A DNA stretch of 64,000 bases. Source: Actinoallomurus sp040655075 (GTDB lineage: Bacteria; Actinomycetota; Actinomycetes; Streptosporangiales; Streptosporangiaceae). Shown here piece after piece: positions 7,287 through 15,567 of this stretch (positions are counted from its first letter, which is position 1; each line of letters opens with the position of its first letter). The notes beneath the pieces are model-generated. The model did no database searches, was not told the DNA's origin, and saw only the letters and a program-made list of their open reading frames with translations. Location of the stretch: contig NZ_JBFAJC010000044.1 of the NCBI RefSeq assembly GCF_040655075.1, positions 26,189 through 90,188 of the forward strand, written 5' to 3'. Position numbers and translations under genes: made by a program.

Positions 7287-8533
7287 CCCACCAGCCGCCG
7301 GAGCCGGGGCAGGCGCTCGCCGAGCATCCGGACGCGGTCCCGCTGTACGGGCCGCGCTACCGGGAGAACCCCGCCGAGCTGACCCGCGAGTTGCGGCGGA
7401 CGCACGGGCCCGTCGTGCCGGTGCTGCTCGAGGGCGACGTGTTCGCGTGGCTCGTGATCGGATATCGGGAGCTGCACCAGCTCTTCAGCGACCCGCAGCT
7501 GTTCGCCCGCGACTCCCGCATCTGGAACCAGTGGCCGAACATCCCGCCCGACTGGCCGCTCATGGCGTTCATCGCCTACCAGCCGTCGGTGCTGTTCGGT
7601 GAAGGGCCCGACCACCAGCGGCGGGTCGACGCCATCAGCGACGCCCTCGCCGGCGTGGACCAGTTCGAGCTGCGGGCTCGGTGCGAGGAGATCGCCGACG
7701 CGCTGATCGACGGCTTCGCCGGCAGCGGCGAGGCCGAGCTCATCACCCAGTACGTGTACTCGGTCACGGTGATGACCGTCGCCGGCATGATGGGCATTCC
7801 GACGTCCGAGATCGAGGTCGTCGCCCGGGACTTCATCGCCGCGCTCGACGGCGGCGAGGGCGCCCAGGAGGCCTACGGGCGAGTCGTCGTCACGATGCAG
7901 CGTCTCATGGCGGCGAAGCGCGCGGAGCCGGGCGCCGATGTCACCTCGCGGATGCTGGCTCATCCGGCGGCCCTGACCGACCCGGAGCTCGCCCAGGACC
8001 TCCTGGTCCTCGCGATCGGGGGCCAGGAGCCGACGGCGCTGTGGATCGGCAACACGCTGCACCTGATGCTGACCGACGACCGGTTCTCCCTGACCCTCTC
8101 CGGCGGCCGCCAGAGTGTCGGCCAGGCGCTCAACGAGGTGCTGTGGGAGAACATCCCGGTGCAGAACAGCCTCGGGCGCTGGGCCACCCGCGACACGCAG
8201 CTCGGCGGTCGGCACATCCAGGCCGGCGACGGACTCATCCTCGGCCTGGCCGGCGCCAACGCCGACCCGTACGTGCGGGGCGCCTCGCCGGGAGCCACGC
8301 CGGCCAACAACGCGCACCTGTCCTTCGCCCACGGCAGCCACGGGTGCCCGCATCCGGCACCGGAGATCGCGGAGGTCATCGCCCGTACCGCCGTCGAGGT
8401 GCTCCTCGACCGCATCCCGGACGTGATCCTCGCGGTGCCCGCCGAAGAACTGACCTGGCGGCCGTCCTTCCAGATGCGTGGACTGCTCTCGTTGCCGGTG
8501 AAGTTCTCCCCGGTGCCCACCACGAGGTCATGA
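7283..8533 (+). CDS. Cytochrome P450, CYP157-like, first of three
   Basis: A 416-residue soluble P450 translationally coupled to cvnD (ATGA at 7283). The heme-ligand loop is FAHGSHGCPHPAPE, with C355 as the thiolate ligand. The K helix reads NEVLWENIPVQ: the normally invariant ExxR has Trp in place of Arg. The I helix reads IGGQEPTALW, with Pro where the oxygen-activating Thr normally stands. Loss of ExxR is known for the CYP157 family of Streptomyces conservons, so this is probably a relative rather than a broken gene. Electron partner and substrate are unknown; no ferredoxin gene is adjacent. Strong similarity to the next gene shows tandem duplication. Confidence 0.9.
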   Translation: MTHQPPEPGQALAEHPDAVPLYGPRYRENPAELTRELRRTHGPVVPVLLEGDVFAWLVIGYRELHQLFSDPQLFARDSRIWNQWPNIPPDWPLMAFIAYQPSVLFGEGPDHQRRVDAISDALAGVDQFELRARCEEIADALIDGFAGSGEAELITQYVYSVTVMTVAGMMGIPTSEIEVVARDFIAALDGGEGAQEAYGRVVVTMQRLMAAKRAEPGADVTSRMLAHPAALTDPELAQDLLVLAIGGQEPTALWIGNTLHLMLTDDRFSLTLSGGRQSVGQALNEVLWENIPVQNSLGRWATRDTQLGGRHIQAGDGLILGLAGANADPYVRGASPGATPANNAHLSFAHGSHGCPHPAPEIAEVIARTAVEVLLDRIPDVILAVPAEELTWRPSFQMRGLLSLPVKFSPVPTTRS

Positions 8534-8629
8534 TCCGTGGCATCCTCCCCCCGGCGCCGGGTCTTGATCCACTAGGCCACGCCCAGCCGCCCCGCACTGG
8601 ATGACCCTCATCGTCCCGGAAGGCACCCC

Positions 8630-9901
8630 ATGATCGAGCTCGACCCGAACGACCCGACGAACCGCCCCCTGGGCCCGCCGTCCCCGGTTCCGCCCGACGC
8701 CGTCCCGCTGTACGGCCCGCGTTACCAGGAGAACCCGGCCGAACTGTTCCGGGAGCTCAGGCGTGAGTACGGGCCCGTCGTTCCGGCGCTCCTCGAAGGC
8801 GACGTCTTCGCCTGGCTGGTGATGGGATACCGGGAGCTGCACCAGCTCTTCAGCGACCCGCAGCTGTTCGCGCGCGACCCGCGCATCTGGAACCAGTGGC
8901 CGAACGTCGCGCCGGACTGGCCGCTCATCCAGTACACCGCCTACCAGTCGTCGGTGCTGTTCGGCGAGGGGCCGGCCCACCAGCGCCGGGTCGACGCCAT
9001 CAGCGACGCCCTCTCCGGAGTCGACCAGTTCGAGCTGCGCGCACGGTGCGAGGAGATCGCCGACGCGCTGATCGACGAGTTCGCCGGCAGCGGCAAGGCC
9101 GAGCTCATGACGCAGTACGCCTACTCGATGCCGGTCATGACCATCGCCGGGCTCATCGGCCTCTCCGTCGCCGACGTCGGGGACGTCGCACGGGACCTCG
9201 TCACCTCCCTCGACGGCGGCGAGGCGGCCATCCCGGCGTACGAGAGGGTCGCCGGCACGATGCAGCGCCTCGTCGCGGCGAAGCGCGCGGAGCCGGGCCC
9301 GGACGTCACCTCCCGGATGCTGGCCCACCCGGCGGGCCTCACCGACGAGGAGCTCTTCTTCGACGTGCTCCTCCTCACGCTCGCGGCCCAGGAACCGACG
9401 GCGAACTGGATCGGCAACACCCTCCAGCTGATGCTGACCGACGACCGGTTCTCCCTCACCCTCTCCGGCGGCCGCCAGAGTGTCGGTCAGGCGCTCAACG
9501 AGGTGATGTGGGAGAACACCCCGGTGCAGAACAGCCTCGGGCGCTGGGCCACCCGTGACACGCAGCTGGGCGGGCGGCGCATCCGGGCCGGTGACGGGCT
9601 CATCCTCGGCCTCGCCGGCGCCAACGCCGACCCGTACGTCCGGCCCGCCTCGGTGGCCGGCGCGCCCGCCAACAACGCGCACCTGACGTTCGCGCACGGC
9701 AGCCACGGATGCCCGCACCCGGCGCCGGAGCTCGCCGAGGTCATCGCCCGTACCGCCGTCGAGGTGCTCCTCGACCGCATCCCGGACGTGGCCCTGGCGG
9801 TGCCCGACGAGGAGCTGACCTGGCGGACGTCGTTCCAGATCCGCGGCCTGCTCTCGCTGCCCGTCACGTTCGCCCCGGCCTCGGTCGCCACCGGGCCCTG
9901 A
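8630..9901 (+). CDS. Cytochrome P450, CYP157-like, second of three
   Basis: A 423-residue P450 starting at ATG 8630, with GGAAGG nine bases upstream. It shares long blocks with the preceding protein (YRELHQLFSDPQLFARD, NQWPN, FSLTLSGGRQSVGQALNEV), so the two arose by duplication. The heme loop FAHGSHGCPHPAPE contains C361. The K helix is NEVMWENTPVQ, again with Trp for the ExxR arginine. The I helix is LAAQEPTANW, with Pro replacing the usual Thr. The 96 bases between the two genes hold no further ORF. It is presumably co-transcribed with the conservon. Confidence 0.9.
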   Translation: MIELDPNDPTNRPLGPPSPVPPDAVPLYGPRYQENPAELFRELRREYGPVVPALLEGDVFAWLVMGYRELHQLFSDPQLFARDPRIWNQWPNVAPDWPLIQYTAYQSSVLFGEGPAHQRRVDAISDALSGVDQFELRARCEEIADALIDEFAGSGKAELMTQYAYSMPVMTIAGLIGLSVADVGDVARDLVTSLDGGEAAIPAYERVAGTMQRLVAAKRAEPGPDVTSRMLAHPAGLTDEELFFDVLLLTLAAQEPTANWIGNTLQLMLTDDRFSLTLSGGRQSVGQALNEVMWENTPVQNSLGRWATRDTQLGGRRIRAGDGLILGLAGANADPYVRPASVAGAPANNAHLTFAHGSHGCPHPAPELAEVIARTAVEVLLDRIPDVALAVPDEELTWRTSFQIRGLLSLPVTFAPASVATGP

Positions 9902-9965
9902 CCCCACCGCCCGTGAAAGTCCCCCGGCGCCGGTCACCGCCGGGTCCTCACCATGCTGTATCTCT

Positions 9966-10027
9966 CCCGACCAACCAACCCCGACCGACCTCGTATTTCA
10001 CCCGACCAACCCACCCCGACCGACCTC
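9966..10027 (+). repeat. 27-bp imperfect direct repeat between P450 genes
   Basis: Two copies (9966-9992 and 10001-10027) differ at one position and start 35 bases apart. Both are built of CCCGACCAAC and CCGACCGACCTC blocks. They lie just before the third P450 start, in a pyrimidine-rich strand. The function is unknown; this may be a slippage duplication. Confidence 0.7.
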
Positions 10028-10046
10028 CCGGCTGGGAAGGCCATCA

Positions 10047-11321
10047 ATGACCGAGCTCGAGCCGAGCGCCGACGCGACGATCCGGCCCCTGGGGCCGCCG
10101 TCCCCGAGCCCGCCGGGCGCCGTGCGACTGTACGGGTCGCAGTACGACATGGAGAACCCCGCCCAGCTCTACGGGGAACTGCGGCAGGAGCACGGACCGG
10201 TCCTGCCGATCCTGCTCGAGGGGGACGTTCCGGCGTGGCTCGTGGTCGGCTACCGGGAGGTCCACCAGGCGCTGAACGACTCGGTGATGTTCGCCCGCGA
10301 CTCGCGCCGCTGGAACCAGTGGCCGAACGTCCCGCCGGACTGGCCCCTCATGGTCCTCGTCGGCTACCAGCCCGGATCGATCCTGTTCAGCGAGGGGGCC
10401 GCCCACCAGCGGCGGGCCGAGGTGATGACCGACGCCATGGCGGAGGTCGACCAGTTCGAGCTGCGGTCCCGGTGCGAGCGGATCGCCGACGGGCTCATCG
10501 ATGAGTTCTGCCTCGCCGACGAGGCCGAGCTCCTGGCCCAGTTCGCGAACCGGATGCCGATCCTGACACTCGCCGGGATGTTCGGCCTGCCCGAGTCCGA
10601 GGTGCCCAGTGTCGCCGAGGACGTGATCGCCATCATCGACGGCGGGGAGGGGTCGCTCGAGGCGTACCAGCGGTTCGCGGCGACCTTGGGCGGTCTCGTC
10701 CAGCTGAAGCGCGCCGAGCCCGGGCCGGACGTCGCGTCCCGCATGGTGCACCACCCGGCCGGCCTGTCCGATGACGAACTCGCCCAGGACCTCCTCATCA
10801 TGACGATCGCCGGCCAGGACCCCACGGCCAACTGGATCGGCAACACGCTGCGGCTCATGCTGGTCGACGACCGGTTCTCCCTGACCCTCGCGGGCGGGCG
10901 CCGCAGTGTGGGTCAGGCGATGAACGAGGTCATGTGGGAGGAGTCGCCCGCCCAGAACACCTTCCGCTGGGTGACCCGCGACACCATGCTGGGCGGCCGG
11001 CAGCTCCGCGCCGGCGACGCCCTCGTCGTCTGCTTCGCCGGCGGGAACTCCGACCCCCTGGTACACCCGGACCTCGGCACCGGCGCGGAGAGCAACCACG
11101 CCCACTTCTCCTTCGGCCACGGCGACCACAGCTGCCCCTACCCGGCGCCGGAGCTCGGCCAGGTCATCGCCCAGACTTCTGTGGAGGTCCTCCTGGACCG
11201 CCTACCGGACGTACGCCTGGCGGTGCCGCCGAACGAGCTCGAATGGCGGCCGTCCTTCCGGGTCCGCGGCCTGACCTCGCTGCCGGTGAAGTTCTCCCCG
11301 ACGGTCCCCGCCGGCGCCTGA
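10047..11321 (+). CDS. Cytochrome P450, CYP157-like, third of three
   Basis: A 424-residue P450 that is more divergent than the first two. It starts at ATG 10047 after GGGAAGG. The heme loop is FGHGDHSCPYPAPEL with C363. The K helix is NEVMWEESPAQN, so the ExxR arginine is Trp here too. The I helix is IAGQDPTANW, with Pro at the Thr position. The N-terminus shares the LGPPSPxPPxAVxLYG opening with the second copy. All three copies keep the same two departures from canonical P450s, which argues for selection rather than decay. It ends the conservon operon and is followed by convergent minus-strand genes. Confidence 0.9.
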   Translation: MTELEPSADATIRPLGPPSPSPPGAVRLYGSQYDMENPAQLYGELRQEHGPVLPILLEGDVPAWLVVGYREVHQALNDSVMFARDSRRWNQWPNVPPDWPLMVLVGYQPGSILFSEGAAHQRRAEVMTDAMAEVDQFELRSRCERIADGLIDEFCLADEAELLAQFANRMPILTLAGMFGLPESEVPSVAEDVIAIIDGGEGSLEAYQRFAATLGGLVQLKRAEPGPDVASRMVHHPAGLSDDELAQDLLIMTIAGQDPTANWIGNTLRLMLVDDRFSLTLAGGRRSVGQAMNEVMWEESPAQNTFRWVTRDTMLGGRQLRAGDALVVCFAGGNSDPLVHPDLGTGAESNHAHFSFGHGDHSCPYPAPELGQVIAQTSVEVLLDRLPDVRLAVPPNELEWRPSFRVRGLTSLPVKFSPTVPAGA

Positions 11322-11349
11322 CCGAGAGCCTCCCCGCGGGTGGGGCCGG

Positions 11350-11613
11350 TCAGTCCAGCGGGATCCGCAGGGCGACGGTGCCGCGCAGGTCGAGCCAGGC
11401 CGCCGTCGGCGTGCGGACCATGCGCAGGACCACCCCCTCGCAGCCGGGGCAGCGGGCGACCAGCCCCGGCGCGTGGGTGTACACCCGCAGGTCCGCGACC
11501 GGGCCCGTACGGCCGCAGCCCGCGCATCGGGTGTCCGCCGTGGTGACGTCGAAGGTGAAGATCTCGCTCAGTGGGCCGGCGAGCGCGTTGCCGTCCTCGT
11601 AGTCGTCGATCAC
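11350..11613 (-). CDS. DUF6510 family zinc-ribbon protein
   Basis: An 87-residue protein read from GTG 11613, with GGAGG five bases upstream. It carries two CxxC pairs (RCAGCGRTG and ARCPGCEGV), a zinc ribbon typical of DUF6510 proteins. It is separated by a single base from the end of the ferredoxin-reductase-like gene. The co-occurrence with a molybdopterin oxidoreductase and an FAD reductase suggests an accessory role in that electron-transfer set, but no activity is known. Confidence 0.82.
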   Translation of the reverse strand: MIDDYEDGNALAGPLSEIFTFDVTTADTRCAGCGRTGPVADLRVYTHAPGLVARCPGCEGVVLRMVRTPTAAWLDLRGTVALRIPLD

Positions 11614-11614
11614 G

Positions 11615-12358
11615 TCAGCCTCCAGTCGGGCCGAATCGCTCGGTCTTGATCTTGCGTGCGTCGTGGCCGAGGGACAGGAGGATGTCGGCGGCGGTCTCGA
11701 CGAACCCGGTCGGCCCGCAGACGAAGCAGTCCGGCGCGAAGTCGGCGGGCCACCCGCCGGAGTTCAGGTCGGCGACGGTGAGCCGCCCGGCCGGGCGGGA
11801 CCAGCCCTCCGGCACCTCCCGGGTGTAGACGTACGTGACGTCGAGGCCGGGGTCGGGGCGGCGCAGCTCGGCCGCGTAGTACCGGTCGGCGGGCGTCCGT
11901 ACCGAGTAGACGAGGCGGAAAGGCGTACGGCTGCCCGCCTGGCGGCGGGCCCGGACCATCGCCATCAGCGGCACGATGCCCGAGCCGCCCGCGACGAGCA
12001 GCACCGGCGCGGTGTCGGCGGGCCGCCAGACGAACCAGCCGCCGACGGGCCCGCGGATCTCCACCGGGTCGCCGACGGACAGGCCCTCGGTGAGGTAGGA
12101 GGAGACCTCGCCGTCGGGCACGTCCTGGACGGTCAGCTCGACGCGGTCGCCGTCGGCGGGCGCGGCGAGGGAGTAGCTGCGCTGGGCCGTGTAACCGTCG
12201 TCGGCGGTGAGCCGCACGTCGACGTGCTGACCGGCCAGGTGACCCGGCCATCCGGGCGTGTCGAAGACCAGTGTGCGGGCCGTCGCCGTCTCCGTCCGCG
12301 CCTCGGCGAGCCGGGCGACCCGCCAGCTCAGTCGCCCTGGTACCGCTGCTCGCGCCAT
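11615..12358 (-). CDS. Ferredoxin reductase-like FAD/NAD-binding oxidoreductase
   Basis: A 247-residue flavoprotein of the ferredoxin-NADP reductase superfamily. ATG 12358 begins MARAAVPGRLSWRVARLAEA and overlaps the end of the molybdopterin gene by 31 bases. The FAD-binding signature is RSYSLAAP. The nucleotide domain has LLVAGGSGIVPLMAMV, and the C-terminus has CFVCGPTGFVETAADIL. There is no 2Fe-2S plant-type ferredoxin domain at the end, unlike phthalate dioxygenase reductases. The overlap with the molybdoenzyme gene suggests it passes electrons from NAD(P)H to or from that enzyme. Confidence 0.9.
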   Translation of the reverse strand: MARAAVPGRLSWRVARLAEARTETATARTLVFDTPGWPGHLAGQHVDVRLTADDGYTAQRSYSLAAPADGDRVELTVQDVPDGEVSSYLTEGLSVGDPVEIRGPVGGWFVWRPADTAPVLLVAGGSGIVPLMAMVRARRQAGSRTPFRLVYSVRTPADRYYAAELRRPDPGLDVTYVYTREVPEGWSRPAGRLTVADLNSGGWPADFAPDCFVCGPTGFVETAADILLSLGHDARKIKTERFGPTGG

Positions 12359-12927
12359 GGGTCCCCATAGTCGTGGTAGCCGGCGGTCTCCCAGAAGCCC
12401 GGCTCGTCCTCGTCCATCAGCGTGATGCCGCGCACCCACTTGGCGGACTTCCAGAAGTACAGGTGCGGCACCACCAGCCGGGCCGGGCCGCCGTGCTCGG
12501 GCGCCAGGTCCTCGCCGTCGTAGCGGTACGCGATCCACGCCTGGCCGTCGAGAAGGTCCTCCAGCGGCAGGTTCGTGGTGTAGCCGCCGTACGAGTGGAC
12601 GAGGGCGTAGTCGGCTGCGGTGTCGACGTCCTCCAGCAGGGTGTCGAGGGACACGCCCTCCCAGGTGGTGCCGAGCTTCGACCACTTGGTGACGCAGTGG
12701 ATGTCCACCGTGGGCGTCTCGCTGGGCAGCGCCATCAGTTCCCGCCAGGTCAAGCGGTGCTCCCGGCCCGTCTCGGTGGTGACCGTGAACTCCCAGTCCT
12801 CGGTCCGGATCCGTGGGGTGGGGCCGGCCGACAGAACGGGGAAGTCCTCGGTGAGGTACTGGCCAGGGGGCAGCTTCACGCCCTCTCCCCGCCGCCGTCC
12901 GTGGAACCCCGGCGACACGATCCCCAT
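12328..12927 (-). CDS. Sulfite-oxidase-like molybdopterin-dependent oxidoreductase
   Basis: A 199-residue protein of the oxidoreductase molybdopterin-binding family. The Mo-ligand cysteine sits in DIHCVTKWSKLG (about residue 78). The core continues with YGGYTTNLPLEDLL, GGPARLVVPHLYFWKSAKWV and a C-terminal GYHDYGDPW. It lacks the dimerisation domain of full-length sulfite oxidases and has no Tat signal, so it is probably cytosolic. The ATG at 12927 is chosen over an adjacent GTG because AGGAGG lies six bases upstream. It is first in a three-gene operon with a flavin reductase and DUF6510. The moeA, moaC and mog genes near 27-29 kb would supply its cofactor. Confidence 0.9.
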   Translation of the reverse strand: MGIVSPGFHGRRRGEGVKLPPGQYLTEDFPVLSAGPTPRIRTEDWEFTVTTETGREHRLTWRELMALPSETPTVDIHCVTKWSKLGTTWEGVSLDTLLEDVDTAADYALVHSYGGYTTNLPLEDLLDGQAWIAYRYDGEDLAPEHGGPARLVVPHLYFWKSAKWVRGITLMDEDEPGFWETAGYHDYGDPWREQRYQGD

Positions 12928-13064
12928 CACCCGCCTCCTTTCATTCGTTCGCTTTCAAGCTGCCGTACCCGTTTTGTTCGGTGTCCTATGCCCGTGGCCG
13001 CCGCCTCGCTCGTCCATGGGCGGTCATCCTCGCCCTAATGACCATATGAGTGATTAAACACCGC

Positions 13065-13079
13065 TAATCTGCTCGCGTG
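13065..13079 (+). promoter_or_regulatory. -10 element of a leaderless promoter
   Basis: TAATCT at 13065-13070 is followed by six bases (GCTCGC) and then the GTG start at 13077. Transcription would begin at or next to the start codon. No good -35 is seen. The same arrangement, with the identical six-base spacer, recurs before the paralog at 15565. Confidence 0.6.
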
Positions 13080-13508
13080 AGTGGTCGACATCGGGACAAA
13101 AGAGGCGAAATGCGCACGGTCGCCGTCCGGCGACTGAGTGCACTGACGGCGGGTGCCCCGCGTCGGCGGATAGTGCTCGTCGGCGGGATCATCGCCGCGT
13201 TCGTCCTGGTCATCGGCGGAATGACCACCCTCTTTACCGGAGGCAGGGGGCCGAACGGAGGGGCGGCCGAAGTGGCGCCGTCCGCGACGTCCCCCTCCAG
13301 AGTCTCGCCGCACGTCAGGTCCTCGCTGCGCGAGCAGACTCCGGCCCCGGCCGTGCGGACGATGTCGACGCGGCCCTCGGCGAGCGGGCGGCCGTCCCCG
13401 GCGCTCACCGGCGGGACCGCGTCGCCACCCGGCCGCGACTGCCCGCCCGGGCTGCGCAAATCGCCGGCGAAGTGCAAGACCCGCATCCGTCAGGACGGGC
13501 AGGACTGA
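13077..13508 (+). CDS. Small single-pass membrane protein, Cys-tail paralog 1
   Basis: A 143-residue protein of unrecognised family. A basic N-terminus (VSGRHRDKRGEMRTVAVRRL) is followed by one hydrophobic helix (about residues 32-52, IVLVGGIIAAFVLVIGG). Then comes a Pro/Ser/Thr-rich, probably extracytoplasmic stalk containing VRTMSTRPSAS, and a tail with two cysteines ten residues apart (DCPPGLRKSPAKCK). The start is GTG 13077, directly after a -10 hexamer with no ribosome site. The protein at 15565 shares the same opening and the VRTxSTRP motif, so the two are paralogs. It reads away from the molybdopterin oxidoreductase operon. Function unknown. Confidence 0.65.
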   Translation: MSGRHRDKRGEMRTVAVRRLSALTAGAPRRRIVLVGGIIAAFVLVIGGMTTLFTGGRGPNGGAAEVAPSATSPSRVSPHVRSSLREQTPAPAVRTMSTRPSASGRPSPALTGGTASPPGRDCPPGLRKSPAKCKTRIRQDGQD

Positions 13509-13513
13509 GCGCG

Positions 13514-13544
13514 GGCGACGGGGAGACGTCTTCTCCCCGCCGCC
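13514..13544. terminator. Bidirectional terminator hairpin
   Basis: GGCGACGGGGAGA at 13514-13526 pairs with TCTCCCCGCCGCC at 13532-13544 around a five-base loop, with one mismatch. It lies between the convergent Cys-tail membrane protein and encapsulin genes. Confidence 0.65.
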
Positions 13545-13562
13545 GAACCTCCCCGCCGTCGC

Positions 13563-14360
13563 CTACGCGGTCAGCGCGACGGCCGCCTCGCCAGTGTGGG
13601 CGAGGAAGGTGAAGGTCTCCTGGAAGTACAGCTGCACGGTGTCCGCGTCGTGGGACAGGTAGCCGATCGAGAGGTCCTGGCCGAGACGCAGCTCGAAGTC
13701 GCCGCCGCGCGTGGACAGCAGGAACGCGCCGTCGATCGCCGGCGCCCAGACGATCTCGCCGTCCAGTACCCGGGCGATGTGCTCGTGGATCGGGTAGCCG
13801 TGGTCGGTGGTCTCGTTGACGGCGGTGTACGCGTCGGCGCTCAGCACCAGCGCATTCCGGCCGCCGACACCCGCGAGCCGCAGCGCGCTCACGGCCCGGC
13901 TGACCGCCTCGGGGTACTCGCGCACGTCGGACGGCAGGGACAGCACCGGGTTCGAGGCGCTCGCGCGGATGCCCGCGATGCCGCCCTCGGCGTACCCCTC
14001 GAAGATCGCGCGGTCCTCGGCGAACGCGATCCGCCGGGCCGCGTCCTTCACCGGCTGCCAGTCGGCGTCCTTGGCCCCGCGTTCGACGTCGTCGACCTGG
14101 CGCCGGTCCACGGTGAACGGCACGCGGAGCTCGACGATCGGCTGGGACCGGCGCGTGTGCGCGACGATGCCGTCACCGGGGGCGGCGACCGGGTCCAGGT
14201 GCCCGGTCGTGACCGAGGACAGCTCGACACCGCCTGGCTCCGGGACGTCGACGACGCGGCGGCCGGCCACGTGGCGCTCGAACGTCCGCCGGGCCTCGGC
14301 CTCCAGGTCGGCCCAGGCGGCGGCGGAGATGGGCGCGAGTTCACGATGCAGATTGTTCAA
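13563..14360 (-). CDS. Encapsulin nanocompartment shell protein
   Basis: A 265-residue family 1 encapsulin, the HK97-fold protein that self-assembles into a protein shell around cargo enzymes. The opening NNLHRELAPISAAAWADLE and the end LYFQETFTFLAHTGEAAVAL are family signatures. The start is TTG 14360, which overlaps the TGA of the DyP gene (TTGA). Its Shine-Dalgarno AGGAG lies nine bases upstream, inside the codons for the last residues of DyP. The gene order and coupling place DyP as the packaged cargo. The likely role is containment of a heme peroxidase against oxidative stress. Confidence 0.95.
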   Translation of the reverse strand: MNNLHRELAPISAAAWADLEAEARRTFERHVAGRRVVDVPEPGGVELSSVTTGHLDPVAAPGDGIVAHTRRSQPIVELRVPFTVDRRQVDDVERGAKDADWQPVKDAARRIAFAEDRAIFEGYAEGGIAGIRASASNPVLSLPSDVREYPEAVSRAVSALRLAGVGGRNALVLSADAYTAVNETTDHGYPIHEHIARVLDGEIVWAPAIDGAFLLSTRGGDFELRLGQDLSIGYLSHDADTVQLYFQETFTFLAHTGEAAVALTA

Positions 14361-15439
14361 CGGATCGTGCTCCTGTTCAGGCCGCCGATCCCCAGGGAAC
14401 CGTCGGGCGTGATCTTCGGCTTGCCGGGGGTCGTGTCGGACGCCGCCGCCGTCGCGCCGGTGTCCGTCCCGAGGACGTCCGTCGTGGCGGCGGGTTCGGC
14501 GGGAGGCGGGTCATCGAGGAGGTCGGCGCTCGGCACGAAGAACAGCGTTCCGGTCACCGGCGTCGAGAAGTCGAGGATCCGGTCGTGGTTGCCCGGAGGG
14601 TCGCCGATGAACATGTTCTCGAGCATCTTCTCGGTCACGGCCGGCGTGCGGGCGTAGCCGATGAAGTAGGTGCCGAACTCCCCGCGGCCGACGTTGCCGA
14701 AGGGCATGTTGTCGCGCAGGATCTGGCGCTCGGTGCCGTCCGGGTCGGTGATCGTTGTCAGCGCGACGTGGGAGTTCGACGGCTTGACCGCGTCGTCCAG
14801 TTCGACGTTCTCCAGCTTCGTGCGGCCGATGATCCGTTCCTGGGCGTCCACCGGCAGGGCGTTCCACGCGTCCATGTCGTGCAGGTACTTCTGCACGATC
14901 ACGTAGCTTCCGCCGGCGAACTCCGGATCCTCGTCTCCGATCAGGACCGCCTCGCTCGCCGCCGGGCCCACCGGGTTCTCGGTGCCGTCGACGAAGCCGA
15001 GCAGGTCGCGCACGTCGAAGAACATGAACCCCTGCACCTCGTCCTCCACCATGACGGCCCCGCGCAGGCGGTTCATGATCAGGGAGGCCAGCTCGAAGCA
15101 CAGGTCGAGCCGGCCGGCGCGGACGTGGAAGAGCAGGTCGCCGGGTGTGGCCACGGCGTGGTGCACGGCTCCGGGCACCTCGCGGAAGGGATGCAGCTCG
15201 GCCGGGCGAGGCCCGCCGAAGAGCCGGTCCCAAGCATCCGACCCGATGCCGGCGACGCAGCTCAACCTGCCGTCCGGGACCCGGAAGCCGACCGACCGCG
15301 TCAGCCCCGAAAGGTCGGCCAGCAGCTCGCGGGCGATGGGCTCGCCGCCGGGGTCGATCGTGACCACGAGGAAGACCGCCGCGGTGGTCAGCGGGCTCAG
15401 CACCGGCTGCGGGGTCCGTCCCTGCGTCGTCTCGGCCAT
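14357..15439 (-). CDS. Dye-decolorizing (DyP) peroxidase with encapsulin targeting peptide
   Basis: A 360-residue heme peroxidase. The GFVDGTENP motif carries the catalytic Asp of the DyP GxxDG signature. SNSHVAL is a candidate for the proximal histidine, and ILRDNMPFG holds the distal arginine; GRGEFGTYFIGYAR follows. After about residue 310 comes a Pro/Ala/Thr-rich linker and then DGSLGIGGLNRSTIR, which matches the encapsulin targeting peptide consensus DGSLGIGSL. ATG 15439 is chosen because AAGGG lies about eight bases upstream and the extra N-terminal residues of the longer frame are not family-like. It is translationally coupled to the encapsulin gene. Confidence 0.95.
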   Translation of the reverse strand: MAETTQGRTPQPVLSPLTTAAVFLVVTIDPGGEPIARELLADLSGLTRSVGFRVPDGRLSCVAGIGSDAWDRLFGGPRPAELHPFREVPGAVHHAVATPGDLLFHVRAGRLDLCFELASLIMNRLRGAVMVEDEVQGFMFFDVRDLLGFVDGTENPVGPAASEAVLIGDEDPEFAGGSYVIVQKYLHDMDAWNALPVDAQERIIGRTKLENVELDDAVKPSNSHVALTTITDPDGTERQILRDNMPFGNVGRGEFGTYFIGYARTPAVTEKMLENMFIGDPPGNHDRILDFSTPVTGTLFFVPSADLLDDPPPAEPAATTDVLGTDTGATAAASDTTPGKPKITPDGSLGIGGLNRSTIR

Positions 15440-15552
15440 CGCACGACCCTTCTTCGCGGGAATCCGAGAAAAGCCTGTCATGCCGGAACGCCTCCCGGTG
15501 CGTGCGGGGTGCGTGTTCGCCGATTCGATCTTCGCAGGCAACCCAAGATCGC

Positions 15553-15567
15553 TACTCTGCTCGCGTG
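15553..15567 (+). promoter_or_regulatory. -10 element of a leaderless promoter
   Basis: TACTCT at 15553-15558, six bases (GCTCGC), then GTG at 15565. TTCGCA at 15531-15536 is a plausible -35, with a 16-base spacer. The sequence around the hexamer and start is nearly identical to that at 13065-13080. Confidence 0.6.

Noticed and set aside
8534..8629. tRNA-like piece (CACTAGGCCAC with a nearby GCCGGGT) between P450 genes
   Set aside because: Only a few D-arm-like bases match; no T loop or acceptor pairing could be built on either strand.
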